Shown here in pieces: positions 42,646-51,714 of a stretch of DNA of 64,000 nt. Each line of letters starts with the position of its first letter. Positions within the stretch are counted from its first letter, which is position 1. The translations under genes were made by a program, and so were the position numbers. The stretch is taken from the NCBI GenBank assembly GCA_035274465.1, contig DATEOF010000093.1, positions 1 through 64,000 of the forward strand, written 5' to 3'. The stretch comes from JADGRF01 sp035274465. Lineage in GTDB: Bacteria > Myxococcota_A > Polyangia > Polyangiales > JAFGIB01. The notes under the pieces are model-generated. The model saw only the letters and a list, made by a program, of their open reading frames with translations, was not told the DNA's origin and did no database searches.

Positions 42646-44163
42646 ATGATGAACGAGAACGACCGCTTGTCTTCCAGCTATCAAGACCTGGATGGTGGTT
42701 TCGGCAAGGAAGTCAACTTCCGGCCGCATCGCTATCCGTCGTCGGAGCTCGCACCGATGGGAACGATGGTATCCGTCGAGACCGCGGACCAAGTCTCCCG
42801 CTGCCCTCTCCATGATGTTTCGCAAAACGGGGTCGCCTTCGAATGGAGCGGAGGGCCGATGGAAGTCGGCGATCGGATCTCGAGGCTCACGATCAGCTTC
42901 GACAGCCACGACGCGTACAGGGGAGTGGCGCGCGTCAGCTCGGTTCGAGAGGTCGCGGGAAAGATGCTGGTCGGAGCGTCCTTGCTGGACGCGCTCATGA
43001 ACATCGACGACGTCCTTCAGCTTCGAGACGTCACTCGGTGGAGTGGCGCCGCACCCGGCATGGCGCTCGAGAGGCATCCCTGGAGGTTCTCGGGCCACCT
43101 ACCGTTCAAGGCTCTGGTCGCGGATCTTAGGCTGCTCTTTCAGGACGCGGAGCGGCAACTCGGAGAGCTCGAAGCATCGCTTCCGTGGCAGCTCGTGCAC
43201 GGCGATCGAGATCTGCCGGCGCGCGATGCGTTGATCAGCAAGGTACGCAGCGAAGTCGTGGACGACATGCTCTCCGTCTTCCGCGCCATCGGTGGGCTGA
43301 ACGAGCCGGTGTCGCCAGCAGAGCACCAGGCGCTGAAACAATTCTCGCAGCGGAACTTGCACGAGTTCTTCATGCGCTCGCCCTGGCTACGCCGCGCGAA
43401 AGAGAAACCACTCGGCTACGCGGGCGACTACGAGCTGATGAACGGCATCTACGGGTACGGCGACTACGCGAGCTTCTCTGGCAGCACCCTGCTCGCCAAG
43501 GCGATCAACATGCTGGCGACCGCGGCGCCGTCCTCGGTGGCCGTGGTCGAGCGCAAGAATCTGATCAAGCGGCGGTTGTCCGCGTTGCTCGATACGTGCA
43601 AGCCGAGTGGACGTCCGATCCGCATCCTGTCGCTGGCCGCGGGCCCGGCTCAAGAGATCTTCGAGCTCCTGGAGACTCGAACGAGCATGCCTCATCCAGT
43701 GGAGATCGTACTCTTCGACCAGGACAAACGCGCGCTCGCGTACGCCTACGGGCGCCTCGAGCGACTGATCAGCGAGCGATGGGCCGAGCAAGTGCGCCTC
43801 ATCTATCGGCACGACACGATCAAACGCTTGCTGCGCGATCCGCACCTCTTCGATTCGGTGGGTGAATTCGACACGATCTTTTCCTGTGGACTCTTCGACT
43901 ACCTCCCCGAACAGACAGCCGTGACACTGACCAGCAGCCTGTTCGCCAACCTGGCGCCTGAAGGTCGACTCCACATCGGCAACCAGACTTCCCTGAGCTC
44001 GAGTCGCTGGGCGATAGAGTTCCACTGCGATTGGTACCTGATCTACCGCCAGCACGCCGACATGTTGGCGTTCGCAAGGGCGGGTGCGCCGTCGGCCGAC
44101 GCGTTCATCGAGGAGGAACCGACCGGCATCAACCCATTCGTCACTCTAGTTCGCCTGCCATGA
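42646..44163 (+). CDS. PilZ-like domain fused to an EF-type (3-hydroxypalmitate methyl ester) methyltransferase-like domain
   Basis: 505 residues from ATG 42646; the longer frame from 42511 is less likely. Residues 25-130 resemble PilZ: RPHRYP near the N-terminus and the DxSxxG motif in HDVSQNGVAFEW, then VGDRISRLTISF. The C-terminal half resembles the methyltransferases linked to PhcB-like quorum signal synthesis: RILSLAAGPAQEIFELL (SAM motif I), IVLFDQDKRALAYAYGRL (motif II) and TIFSCGLFDYLP. Stop overlaps the start of the next frame by 4 bases. The combination suggests c-di-GMP-controlled production of a lipid ester, but RxxxR of PilZ is only approximated (RPHR), so nucleotide binding is unsure. 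Confidence 0.7.
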   Translation: MMNENDRLSSSYQDLDGGFGKEVNFRPHRYPSSELAPMGTMVSVETADQVSRCPLHDVSQNGVAFEWSGGPMEVGDRISRLTISFDSHDAYRGVARVSSVREVAGKMLVGASLLDALMNIDDVLQLRDVTRWSGAAPGMALERHPWRFSGHLPFKALVADLRLLFQDAERQLGELEASLPWQLVHGDRDLPARDALISKVRSEVVDDMLSVFRAIGGLNEPVSPAEHQALKQFSQRNLHEFFMRSPWLRRAKEKPLGYAGDYELMNGIYGYGDYASFSGSTLLAKAINMLATAAPSSVAVVERKNLIKRRLSALLDTCKPSGRPIRILSLAAGPAQEIFELLETRTSMPHPVEIVLFDQDKRALAYAYGRLERLISERWAEQVRLIYRHDTIKRLLRDPHLFDSVGEFDTIFSCGLFDYLPEQTAVTLTSSLFANLAPEGRLHIGNQTSLSSSRWAIEFHCDWYLIYRQHADMLAFARAGAPSADAFIEEEPTGINPFVTLVRLP

Positions 44164-44420
44164 TCCAATCTTCACAGAGGCGCGCCCACGTACGCGTGAC
44201 GTACCGCAAGATGGCGTTCGACTTCGAAGCGCGAGGCTTCGACAAGCGCTGGCGCAGCGACAGCGCATTCATCAGCTGCTTCTGGGGCGCACTCTCGATG
44301 GCCTTTCCGGCGGGCGAGGAGTTCTTCGTGGATGATGCAGAGGCTTGCAGTCACCGTGGCGCTCGAGCACTTCACCGCGACGCTTGCTCGAGAAGCCATG
44401 GACGACTGGCAGCGAAGCAA
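44160..44420 (+). pseudogene. Decayed PF10118-type metal-dependent hydrolase gene
   Basis: ATG 44160 overlaps the stop of the previous gene (ATGA). The first ~60 residues (RRAHVRVTYRKMAFDFEA, SAFISCFWGALSMAFPAG, EEFFVDDA) match the N-terminus of predicted metal-dependent hydrolases of PF10118. The family's next conserved region (around FIGQEAQHSRxH) is missing. Another frame then gives LAVTVALEHFTATLAREA, which lies later in the family. So an internal deletion with a frameshift is inferred. The reading frame ends in random sequence antisense to the following gene. No function expected. Confidence 0.65.
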
Positions 44421-44426
44421 TACCCG

Positions 44427-44864
44427 CTACATCGTGAGCACACAACGAGTCACAGGCAGAGCTTCGATGTCCGGCTCGACGAACGACGACCGTGCCTCGG
44501 GCGAGAGAAGCCGTTCTTTCGAGTAGTACGAGCGCAAGAGCTGCTTGTTTAGAAGGCCGGCGTGGAGCTTTGCGAACGCGTCGAAGTCTGGCGCAGAATC
44601 CGCCGCGATCGCCGCCGCGATCACCCTCGCCCATGCGACGGTCACGGTCTCGTGATACCCGGAGGTCGGTGTGCCCTGAACACCGTTCGCCCGATTGAGG
44701 GCGCGTATGCCCGATCGAAGTCGGTCGAGCGCCTCCTCGAAAGGAAGCGCGCGAAGGTACAAGAAGGCGACTCGCACGTGTTCTCGATGCGTCCAGCCTT
44801 CGAGCGGAATCGTGGCAGCCTCGAAAGCCGAAATGAAATCCCGATCGTTCATCTGTGTAATCAT
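44427..44864 (-). CDS. Conserved protein of unknown function
   Basis: 145 residues from ATG 44864; GAGGCGG six bases upstream supports it. Mostly helical, with WTHREHVRVAFLYLRALPFEEALDRLRSGIRALN and TSGYHETVTVAWARVIA as the conserved core of an uncharacterised family that I remember in many soil bacteria. The two His residues (WTHREH, GYHE) could bind a metal. No signal peptide. It follows the vWA lipoprotein gene on the same strand with a 47-base gap. Not assigned. Confidence 0.7.
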   Translation of the reverse strand: MITQMNDRDFISAFEAATIPLEGWTHREHVRVAFLYLRALPFEEALDRLRSGIRALNRANGVQGTPTSGYHETVTVAWARVIAAAIAADSAPDFDAFAKLHAGLLNKQLLRSYYSKERLLSPEARSSFVEPDIEALPVTRCVLTM

Positions 44865-44911
44865 GGTTGCCGCCTCATCAGCAGTCGTTCCAGCGGATAC
44901 CACGAAAGCCG

Positions 44912-46666
44912 TCACGGCTCGCATTGCGGTCGTACGCACACGCGCGTGCTGAGCCCGCCGGAGATTCCGCAGGTGAAGGAGGCCGGACACTGCGCGTCGT
45001 CGCCGCAAGCCAGCACGCAGCGGTTCCGCTCGGGGTGACAAAACAGCTTACCGGGGCCTTGATCGTCCGTCGGGTTGCCACACGAGAGATCTCGACGTTC
45101 GGTCGCCGAGCGGAGCAGCTGGCAACGCTCGCCGATCGCGGGCGCGCCCGCAACGCGCGCGTACTGGGTCTCGTCCACGCACTCGAGGTGCACCCTGATG
45201 TCCGTGGGCACCGTCGTGGAAAATCGGAGCGGTGTTACGGTGTGGACGCTGCACGAGAGAGCCCGCAACGAGGGATCGAGGTAGTAACCTTCGCCCTCGG
45301 GCGAAACTGTGCCGTCGGCTGCGCGAGTCGCTGACGCTTGCCGCACTTCGCACAGCACGCGACCGCGCTTGCTTCGCTGTGGGAAGCCCGCGGCGGGAAC
45401 GGACAGCAGACCGGGCCGCTCCTCGCACCGGCTTGGCGTGAGCGGCTTCGTCGGATCGGCGGCCTCCGGGAGCTCCCATGTCATGCGACACGGCAGAAGA
45501 CCTCGGCTGTCTGCAGTCACCGGCGCGTTCAGACAAAGCGCCTGGGGGTCCGAGCGATAGCCGAAGCTCAGCATGTCCTGCAAGAGCGCGCTCAGGTCAT
45601 AGTCGCAGATCGAACGCACGAAGGCGTAGGGGCCGTAGTCGCGCGCGAACTCGACGAGCCGGCGAGGCGGCGTCGCGCTGGCCGTTGCGCTGATGCAGGA
45701 AGGCCGCAACGTGGTTCCGTCTGGCCCCGCGAGCTCCGTCTGCATGCTCGGCAGGGCGAGAAGCGCGTCGTAGTCACTGGACAGGTCCTCTCGATTGAGC
45801 TGAACGCGTGGGGAAACCCACGCCGGCGGCACTCCGGCGATGATCGCGACCTCGACCAGATACTCCTGGCCAGGGCGCAGCGCTCGGAGACCATTCACGT
45901 AGGTCTGGACAGCACGTAGCGCTTGCGGGTTTCGTACGCAGCCTTGAAGTGAGAACAGTGCGGGATCGTGCGTCGAGCAATCGTCTTGATCCGTGAGAAT
46001 GATGATCGCGACCGTGGAAAGGGGCCTCCCGCGCACGAAGCCTGCGTTGGTATCGAGCCCGTGGCCCGAGCCTCCTGCGCGGAAGAGGACCGCATCGGCG
46101 GGCGATTGCGGCGGGTCAGTCTGGTAGTCGAGCTTCGGAGCAGGCCACAATGCTTTGAGCGCGGCTTCGAGCGGTTGACTGAGCTGGCAGCCGTTCGCGC
46201 CCACATCCGCCATGCAGCGCAAGGCAGCACCGGTCGCGGCGCGATCGTCCCGGTCGGGAAAGTACCACGTGTAGTTGCGCTCGGACGCTCTGCAGCCGCT
46301 TGCATTCCGCAACTGGCCATCGTCGCCGGCCAGCGAACAGCCGTCGACGCGCGCGTCCGGACCGACGCCGAGATCCGCGCTGATCACGCCCACGTGCAAG
46401 TCCGGGTGGCCGAGGCCGTTGCCATCGGCGCCTTTGCCGCCCAGCAGCAGATCGACAGCCGCTGGTAGCTGCGCTTCGAGGAAGTGCCGGCGTTCCTGCG
46501 CCATGGAAGGTGAGTCGTCGATCACCAACAACAGATCAACCGGGTTGCCGTAGCTGATCGTGTATTCCACATTCCAGGCACGCGCATCGCACACGGCAGT
46601 CGACACGGGCGTCGCATCAGCGCACGCCGCGGCCACCGTCGTCAGCAACCAAACCCACCCGCGCAT
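44912..46666 (-). CDS. von Willebrand A-like lipoprotein
   Basis: 584 residues. Export signal MRGWVWLLTTVAAAC ends in Cys15 (lipobox VAAAC). The vWA-like fold has the MIDAS start DLLLVIDDSPSM (DxSxS variant: DDSPS) at about residues 44-55, with IIILTDQDDCS later as the second metal-site strand. A Cys-rich tail with EGF-like spacing (GNPTDDQGPGKLFCHP, CVLACGDDAQCPASFTC) ends the protein. Such MIDAS proteins bind ligands or proteins at the outer membrane of myxobacteria. Function unknown. It lies about 165 bases from the divergent remnant at 46834. Confidence 0.8.
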   Translation of the reverse strand: MRGWVWLLTTVAAACADATPVSTAVCDARAWNVEYTISYGNPVDLLLVIDDSPSMAQERRHFLEAQLPAAVDLLLGGKGADGNGLGHPDLHVGVISADLGVGPDARVDGCSLAGDDGQLRNASGCRASERNYTWYFPDRDDRAATGAALRCMADVGANGCQLSQPLEAALKALWPAPKLDYQTDPPQSPADAVLFRAGGSGHGLDTNAGFVRGRPLSTVAIIILTDQDDCSTHDPALFSLQGCVRNPQALRAVQTYVNGLRALRPGQEYLVEVAIIAGVPPAWVSPRVQLNREDLSSDYDALLALPSMQTELAGPDGTTLRPSCISATASATPPRRLVEFARDYGPYAFVRSICDYDLSALLQDMLSFGYRSDPQALCLNAPVTADSRGLLPCRMTWELPEAADPTKPLTPSRCEERPGLLSVPAAGFPQRSKRGRVLCEVRQASATRAADGTVSPEGEGYYLDPSLRALSCSVHTVTPLRFSTTVPTDIRVHLECVDETQYARVAGAPAIGERCQLLRSATERRDLSCGNPTDDQGPGKLFCHPERNRCVLACGDDAQCPASFTCGISGGLSTRVCVRPQCEP

Positions 46667-46833
46667 TCCAGGCCGGAGAGCAAGAAAGGTGCCGCGCTGA
46701 CTGCAGGCTCAGGCGCTCGTCGCGGGTGCTGCCAGCCAACGAGGTTGGCAAGTTGCCAACGCAGCTTTTCGTTTGAAGGGACGCGACATGCCCGGGGCGT
46801 AAAGCGCGTCGCGTTTTGAACAGGGAGAAGCCC

Positions 46834-47283
46834 ATGGGACAGGGTACGCAGAACGTGGTGGCACTCTTGCTCGTCAGCTTGATCGGTGGTTGCGCGGACG
46901 AAGCGGCCACGCCGTTGCCGAGCGCGGCGACACCGGCCACGGCACAGGCAGGTGCAAGCGTCCGTGACGTGTGCGATCGATCATGACGTGAAGCTGATCT
47001 CAGCGCTCGGCCACATGCACGAGTGGGCTACGCACATCAAAGCCGAGCGACTGGGTTCCAAGCCGGACGTGCTCTTCGACTACAATTTCGAACCCATCAT
47101 GGCCATTCACCCCAAGGTCAACTACTACACACTCGATGCCGCCTATCAGCTGACTGCCGGAGACTCCGTGAGTCTGGCTTGTCAATGGAACAACAGGTTC
47201 CCGGTGAGATGTGCGTGCTTGCCGCGTGGCAGGTCGGGGCCGCCCACGACTCGATGTGTTTCGACGGCAAGTGGGTCCAGTAG
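46834..47283 (+). pseudogene. Decayed copper monooxygenase-like lipoprotein gene
   Basis: A strong ribosome site (GGGAGAAG) precedes ATG 46834. The first frame encodes an intact lipoprotein signal ending LIGGC and a linker, then a stop after about 50 residues (near 46985). Next, in another frame, comes DHDVKLISALGHMHEWATHIKA and FDYNFEPIMAIHPKVNYYTLD, the C-terminal domain of the PHM-like family. The last 25 residues (GEMCVLAAWQVG) are in a third frame, ending at TAG 47281-47283. The whole middle, including the cytochrome-like domain, is missing. It is a degraded relative of the gene at 19203-20678. Confidence 0.75.
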
Positions 47284-47366
47284 GCGTCGGCTCACGCAAC
47301 GCTTACACTCTTGGCCGGAGGCAGTGACTGTCCCGGAGCACTTCGACGCCAGCGCAGCGTGCCAGC

Positions 47367-48668
47367 ATGAGCCTGCCTGGCTTTCGCGCCGAGCTGCCGC
47401 ACGGGCTCGCCGCGCTGCGGAACGCGCTCGCCATCGCGATCCTGATCTCGCCCGAGCTCCGGGACGCACCTCGCTTTGCGGCACAGCCGGAGGCGTTGCG
47501 CATCGCGCCGGAAGGACTCCGCTGGATCGCTGCGCACGTCCCGATCCGAGTCGAGCTCGCATACGCGGGCCAGGTCGTGCTCGTCGCGAGCTGCCTCCTG
47601 GCGATCGCGGGCATCGCTGCGCAGCTCGCGATGTTGCTGGTCACGCTCAGTGGCCTGTACGTGTTCGGGCTGTCTCAGCTGAGCGGCGCCGTGATCCACG
47701 ACATGCATCTCTTCTGGTTCTCGCTGCTGCTCTCGGTCAGTCCGTGCGCCGAGGTCTGGACGCTGCGGCCGCGGCTGCAGCGTCCGGCCGCGCCCGCGCT
47801 CGCGTACGGCGTACCGTTGCAGCTCGCTCGCGTGCTGTTGGGGTTGGTCTACTTCTTTCCTGGCTACTGGAAGCTTGCGACCTCCGGCTCGGCCTGGATC
47901 TTCAGCGATAACCTGCGCAATCAACTGTACTGGAAGTGGTACCAGCTCGGTCGCGAGCCTCCCGCGCTGCGGCTGGATCTGCAACCGCAGCTGCTGCACG
48001 CGCTCGCGCTGGCCGTGGTCGTGTTCGAGCTGAGCTTCGTGGTGTTGATCTGGTCTCGGCGCGGGCGCGTGTTGGCAGCGCTCGGCGGGCTCGCGTTCCA
48101 CCTCGGCACGCAGTGGCTGATGGGCATCACGTTCCTGAGCTTGCTCGCGTGTTACGTCGTGCTGGTGCCATGGGGACTACTCCTGAACCCTGCGCGCGCT
48201 GCGCAGCAGCCACGAGCAGCGAGCCGCGCCAGCTGTTGGATCGGGGCGGCGCTGATCGCGATCAACTCCGTGCAAGGTGCACGCTCGGCGACCGACGCCT
48301 GGCCGTTCGGCTGTTATCCAACCTTCGCCCGCATGCTGGGAGACACGATCGGAGATCTACGGATCGAGGCCGTGCGCCCGGACGGATCGACGGTCGCCGT
48401 CCCGGACGGTCCGAGCACGCGTGGTGCGCGCCGCTCATCGCAAGACTGGGCGCGCGCCTGGCAACTCGCGGGGATGTACGGCAGGCAGCCCGAGTCGACG
48501 CAGTTGCGCGCGTACTGGCAGACCTTGAGCCGCCAGCCACTGGCCGCTGCGGCCGTTCGTGACGCCGTGCGCCTGCGCTTCTACGCGGCGACGTATGCCG
48601 TGCAACCGGAGCGGCGCGGTCAGCCACCGGTCGCCGCACACTTGTTGGGCGAGCTGTCGTTACGCTGA
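47367..48668 (+). CDS. HTTM-domain membrane protein (vitamin K gamma-carboxylase-like)
   Basis: 433 residues with about eight predicted membrane helices. The characteristic HTTM segments are HDMHLFWFSLLLSVSP (about 112-127), ARVLLGLVYFFPGYWKL and the loop SDNLRNQLYWKWY. The family includes vitamin K-dependent gamma-glutamyl carboxylase but most bacterial members are uncharacterised and the carboxylase Lys cannot be confirmed. The last 150 residues are hydrophilic (YPTFARMLGDTIG), as in bacterial homologues with a C-terminal beta region. Convergent overlap of 9 bases with the next gene. Confidence 0.75.
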   Translation: MSLPGFRAELPHGLAALRNALAIAILISPELRDAPRFAAQPEALRIAPEGLRWIAAHVPIRVELAYAGQVVLVASCLLAIAGIAAQLAMLLVTLSGLYVFGLSQLSGAVIHDMHLFWFSLLLSVSPCAEVWTLRPRLQRPAAPALAYGVPLQLARVLLGLVYFFPGYWKLATSGSAWIFSDNLRNQLYWKWYQLGREPPALRLDLQPQLLHALALAVVVFELSFVVLIWSRRGRVLAALGGLAFHLGTQWLMGITFLSLLACYVVLVPWGLLLNPARAAQQPRAASRASCWIGAALIAINSVQGARSATDAWPFGCYPTFARMLGDTIGDLRIEAVRPDGSTVAVPDGPSTRGARRSSQDWARAWQLAGMYGRQPESTQLRAYWQTLSRQPLAAAAVRDAVRLRFYAATYAVQPERRGQPPVAAHLLGELSLR

Positions 48669-49490
48669 GCGCTCGCGCAACACGAGGCCTCGCGCGCGCA
48701 GTGGCCGCATCACCTTCTCGTCCATCGCACGCGCGGCGAGTGCGAGGTAGGCGTCGGTCTCCATGAACGCGAGCGCATCGCCGTCCACCGGAACGCGCTG
48801 CGGCCGCAGGCGAATCTCCGCCCAGAGGGTTCGTGCTGCTGCAATCGCTTGATCGGCCGCCGGCCCGAGCTGCGCGATCTCCTCGGCGCTCAGCTGCGGT
48901 AGCGCCCAATCCAGGAACGTGAAGCCAAACGTTCCGTGCGCCGCTTCGTCTCGCACGATGCAGCCGAGTACCGCGCGCGGCAGCGGGTGGCGGGCCGCGC
49001 GCCAGGTCCCGCGCAGGAGCGGAATCGACAGCGCCTCGCCCACGCAGAAGAAGCGCACGATCAGCTCGCTCGCGCGCATCAGCGGCGAGCGCTCGGGCGT
49101 TGCGTCGACGACGACCCCCAGCGGGTCGTACAAGATCTCGGTGCCGCCCCCCAGCTCCATCGCCATGCGCGCGCACAGCTCGACGTGCACCAGCTCATCC
49201 AGCGGAAAGCGCGCAGCGAGCGCGATCAGATCGAGCGGAGCGCGCGCCTCGAGCAGCGCGCGCAGCGTGGCAGTGCACGCCACTGCCGTGCGGTGCTCTT
49301 GAAACGCTGCGGCAGTCCAGGCCCTGCGCGCAGCCAGTAGCTGCTGGGCATCGAGCTTGTCGGGTGACAGCGTGCCCCAGGGCATGGCCTCCACTTCGGG
49401 CCGCTGCTTGCGAAAGCGCCGCTCGAACACACCACCGAGCAGCTCCAACTCGAAGCGCTCGGCCATGGCGGCGAGGCTCTCGTCGCTCAT
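48660..49490 (-). CDS. Ferritin-like diiron protein
   Basis: 276 residues, helical. A four-helix diiron pattern is visible: E in AFQEHRTAVACTA, ExxH in LDELVHVELCARM, E in CVGEALSIP and ExxH in RDEAAHGTFG. These four sets of ligands are the ferritin-like/AurF-type arrangement. The gene start overlaps the stop of a small lipoprotein gene by 4 bases (49487-49490), so the two are made together. Possible roles are N-oxygenation or another diiron oxidation; substrate unknown. There is no signal peptide, so it acts in the cytoplasm unless exported with a partner. Confidence 0.8.
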   Translation of the reverse strand: MSDESLAAMAERFELELLGGVFERRFRKQRPEVEAMPWGTLSPDKLDAQQLLAARRAWTAAAFQEHRTAVACTATLRALLEARAPLDLIALAARFPLDELVHVELCARMAMELGGGTEILYDPLGVVVDATPERSPLMRASELIVRFFCVGEALSIPLLRGTWRAARHPLPRAVLGCIVRDEAAHGTFGFTFLDWALPQLSAEEIAQLGPAADQAIAAARTLWAEIRLRPQRVPVDGDALAFMETDAYLALAARAMDEKVMRPLRARGLVLRERSA

Positions 49491-49795
49491 GGACGAGGGC
49501 TCGGATCGCCGGAGTTCGCAGAGTCATCGCCGCCGGCAACACCTCCGTCCTGGTCGATGGCGGGGAGCTGGCTGGAGTTCGGTACGACGGGTGGTGCGCT
49601 CGTGCCGGCCCCTCCGCCCGCCGGCGGCGGCATGAACGGTGCGGCCATCAGGTTGGCCACCAATGTCATCGTGTCGTCGCCGCAGCCCGCGTAATTCACG
49701 GTCGCCGCGCCGATCGTCGCGACGAGCAAGCGCCGCGCACCGGCAAGCTTGCGCGGTGGGCGAATGCGGGGAATGGATGGATCGTCTTTGGACAT
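49487..49795 (-). CDS. Small lipoprotein coupled to the ferritin-like gene
   Basis: 102 residues from ATG 49795 (GAGAG upstream); the longer frame to 49924 is not needed. After a basic n-region (RIRPPRKLAGARR) there is LLVATIGAATVNYAGC, ending in a lipobox at about residue 37. The remainder is Gly/Pro/Ser/Asp-rich and probably disordered. It overlaps the start of the diiron gene. The lipid anchor suggests an outer or inner membrane site. No known function. Confidence 0.65.
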   Translation of the reverse strand: MSKDDPSIPRIRPPRKLAGARRLLVATIGAATVNYAGCGDDTMTLVANLMAAPFMPPPAGGGAGTSAPPVVPNSSQLPAIDQDGGVAGGDDSANSGDPSPRP

Positions 49796-49920
49796 CGCGA
49801 CTCTCTGGACTGCAACCGACGTGCCACGAGTCTCTGCCACGCAAATGCGCCTCTGGCGAGCGGGTTTCGTGCCAAACTGAGCCACATGCTGAGCCCTCCC
49901 ATGTTCGGGATGGAGGGGCG

Positions 49921-51543
49921 TCACCAGTGACGCAATACGTATAACAGCGGTACGCCCTGACGCTCGACCTTGTGCAGGATCTCACCGGGACGCGCCTGAC
50001 AAGCGCCGCGAGTGAAGCCCAGGTAGACGTCACCCTCGTCTTCGTACTTCATGATCGTGAAGCGATCCGAGAGGTGCCAGTGTTCTCGCAGATAGTTCAA
50101 TTGCCAGCGGCCGGGACTCCGCTTGCAGGAGGAGACCTTCACGGGCGTGCCTGGTTCGCGCGGCTGGATGTTGTGCACCACCCAGTCGAAGCCTTCCTGG
50201 AAGCTGACGCCCCAGTAGTCAGTCTCGAACTTTCCAAGCGCGGCTGGCAGGCCTCCCGAGGCGCGATTGAAGTACACGTACTCGTACGGGTGCAGCGCGC
50301 GCATGTCGAAGGCGACGAACGCCGCAAGCGCCGCCCACACGGCGACTCCGGCCACGCGTATGCGGAGCGGAATGCTGGGGTGCTTCGCGGCGGCGCAAAC
50401 GGCAATGCCCGCGAGCGCACCCAGTGCCGGCAAGACGAACAGGAAGTGCCGGTGCGCGTCGTAGAGCGTCGGCCGGCGCACGATCACGCCGGCGTACGGC
50501 ACGAGGACGAACAGCGCGATACACGCGATGCCGAGCGCGCGCGGGCGATCGAGGCGGCGTGAAGCGAGCGCCGCGATCACACAGTACAGGCCGGCCGCAG
50601 CGGCGAGCCAGTACGTCTCCGGCAGCGTACGCGCGAACCAGACAGGCAAGTACCGGAGCGGCGCATCTCCGCCTCTGATCATCTGGCCGTCGAACAACAT
50701 CTCGCCGTGCCAGCGGAAGTGCGCCGCGATGCGCTCTGCCTCGAACGGGCGCTTCAGCGGCTCGAGCTGGGCCCACGGCCATGCGCTCAGCATCAGCGAC
50801 CAGACGACCGGCAGCATGCACGCGAGCCGGACGGACACGACGGAAGCCGCGCGCAGGAGCGAAGGAATCCCCGCGCGCGGCGCACGGACCGCCTCATCGA
50901 TCGCGAGGCGTCCGAAGGCTGCGATCACCGGAAACAATCCGAGGAACATGCCGCCGGGCCGCACGGCGAGAGCCAGGCCGATCGCGACGGCCGCCCGCAA
51001 CGCATCGCCCCAACGCAGCACCGATTCGCGGAGAGCGATGGACACGCTGGCGTACATCACGAACGCAGCTGCTGCGCCGAATGGGATGTCCTTGGGGTTG
51101 AAGAAGCCATGTCCGACCCAGGCGGGTGTGAGCGCCAGCATGAGCGCGGCACAAAAGCCCGCGGCCGGACCACCGAGCTTCGCGGCCGTCTTCCAGGTCG
51201 CGACGACCCCGGCGACTGCCGTGAGCGCCGTCAATGCGTGCCGGGTCTCGTACACGCCCCAAGGCAAGACGTTCAACGATACGACCCACTGTGCAGTCAG
51301 ATCGAACAGTCCGCCGTACAGATACAGGTTCCAGTAGCTCAGCGCACCGCGTTCCTGGAAGTCACTGCGGTACCAGGCGAGGATCAGATCTCCGTAGATC
51401 CGTTGCATCTCCTCGTCGAACGACAGCCCAGAATCGAGCGCCAGGCGCGGCGCGAGCACCACGATCGCGAGCAAGCCGAGCCACGAGGCAGTCAACCAGA
51501 GATCTGCATGCGCGATCTGCAGCTTGCGCGGTGTGAAAGCCAT
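49921..51543 (-). CDS. ArnT/PMT-like glycosyltransferase (GT39/GT83 type)
   Basis: 540 residues with about eleven predicted membrane helices. The catalytic DE motif is in the first periplasmic loop (SGLSFDEEMQRIYGD, Asp43/Glu44). A second loop motif HGFFNPKDIPFGA matches the conserved region of bacterial PMT-like proteins. The C-terminal 120 residues form a periplasmic soluble domain (YEYVYFNRASGGLP, SFQEGFDWVVHNIQP). It should transfer a sugar from polyprenyl phosphate to a lipid or protein in the envelope. Acceptor unknown. It lies downstream of no other glycan gene. Confidence 0.85.
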   Translation of the reverse strand: MAFTPRKLQIAHADLWLTASWLGLLAIVVLAPRLALDSGLSFDEEMQRIYGDLILAWYRSDFQERGALSYWNLYLYGGLFDLTAQWVVSLNVLPWGVYETRHALTALTAVAGVVATWKTAAKLGGPAAGFCAALMLALTPAWVGHGFFNPKDIPFGAAAAFVMYASVSIALRESVLRWGDALRAAVAIGLALAVRPGGMFLGLFPVIAAFGRLAIDEAVRAPRAGIPSLLRAASVVSVRLACMLPVVWSLMLSAWPWAQLEPLKRPFEAERIAAHFRWHGEMLFDGQMIRGGDAPLRYLPVWFARTLPETYWLAAAAGLYCVIAALASRRLDRPRALGIACIALFVLVPYAGVIVRRPTLYDAHRHFLFVLPALGALAGIAVCAAAKHPSIPLRIRVAGVAVWAALAAFVAFDMRALHPYEYVYFNRASGGLPAALGKFETDYWGVSFQEGFDWVVHNIQPREPGTPVKVSSCKRSPGRWQLNYLREHWHLSDRFTIMKYEDEGDVYLGFTRGACQARPGEILHKVERQGVPLLYVLRHW

Positions 51544-51714
51544 CGTAGTTCGAGGTCGTTCCGACTATCACCTCGCGTCGACGCCCGCAACTGCGCTTCG
51601 ACGCCGACACCGGCGACAGGCCCACTCCTGTCGAGCCTGAGGTCGTGTGATGCCCGCGTCCAATACCGAGTTCGTCGCCAGTGATCTCGCAAAACGAATC
51701 ACGGGCGCCGCTCG

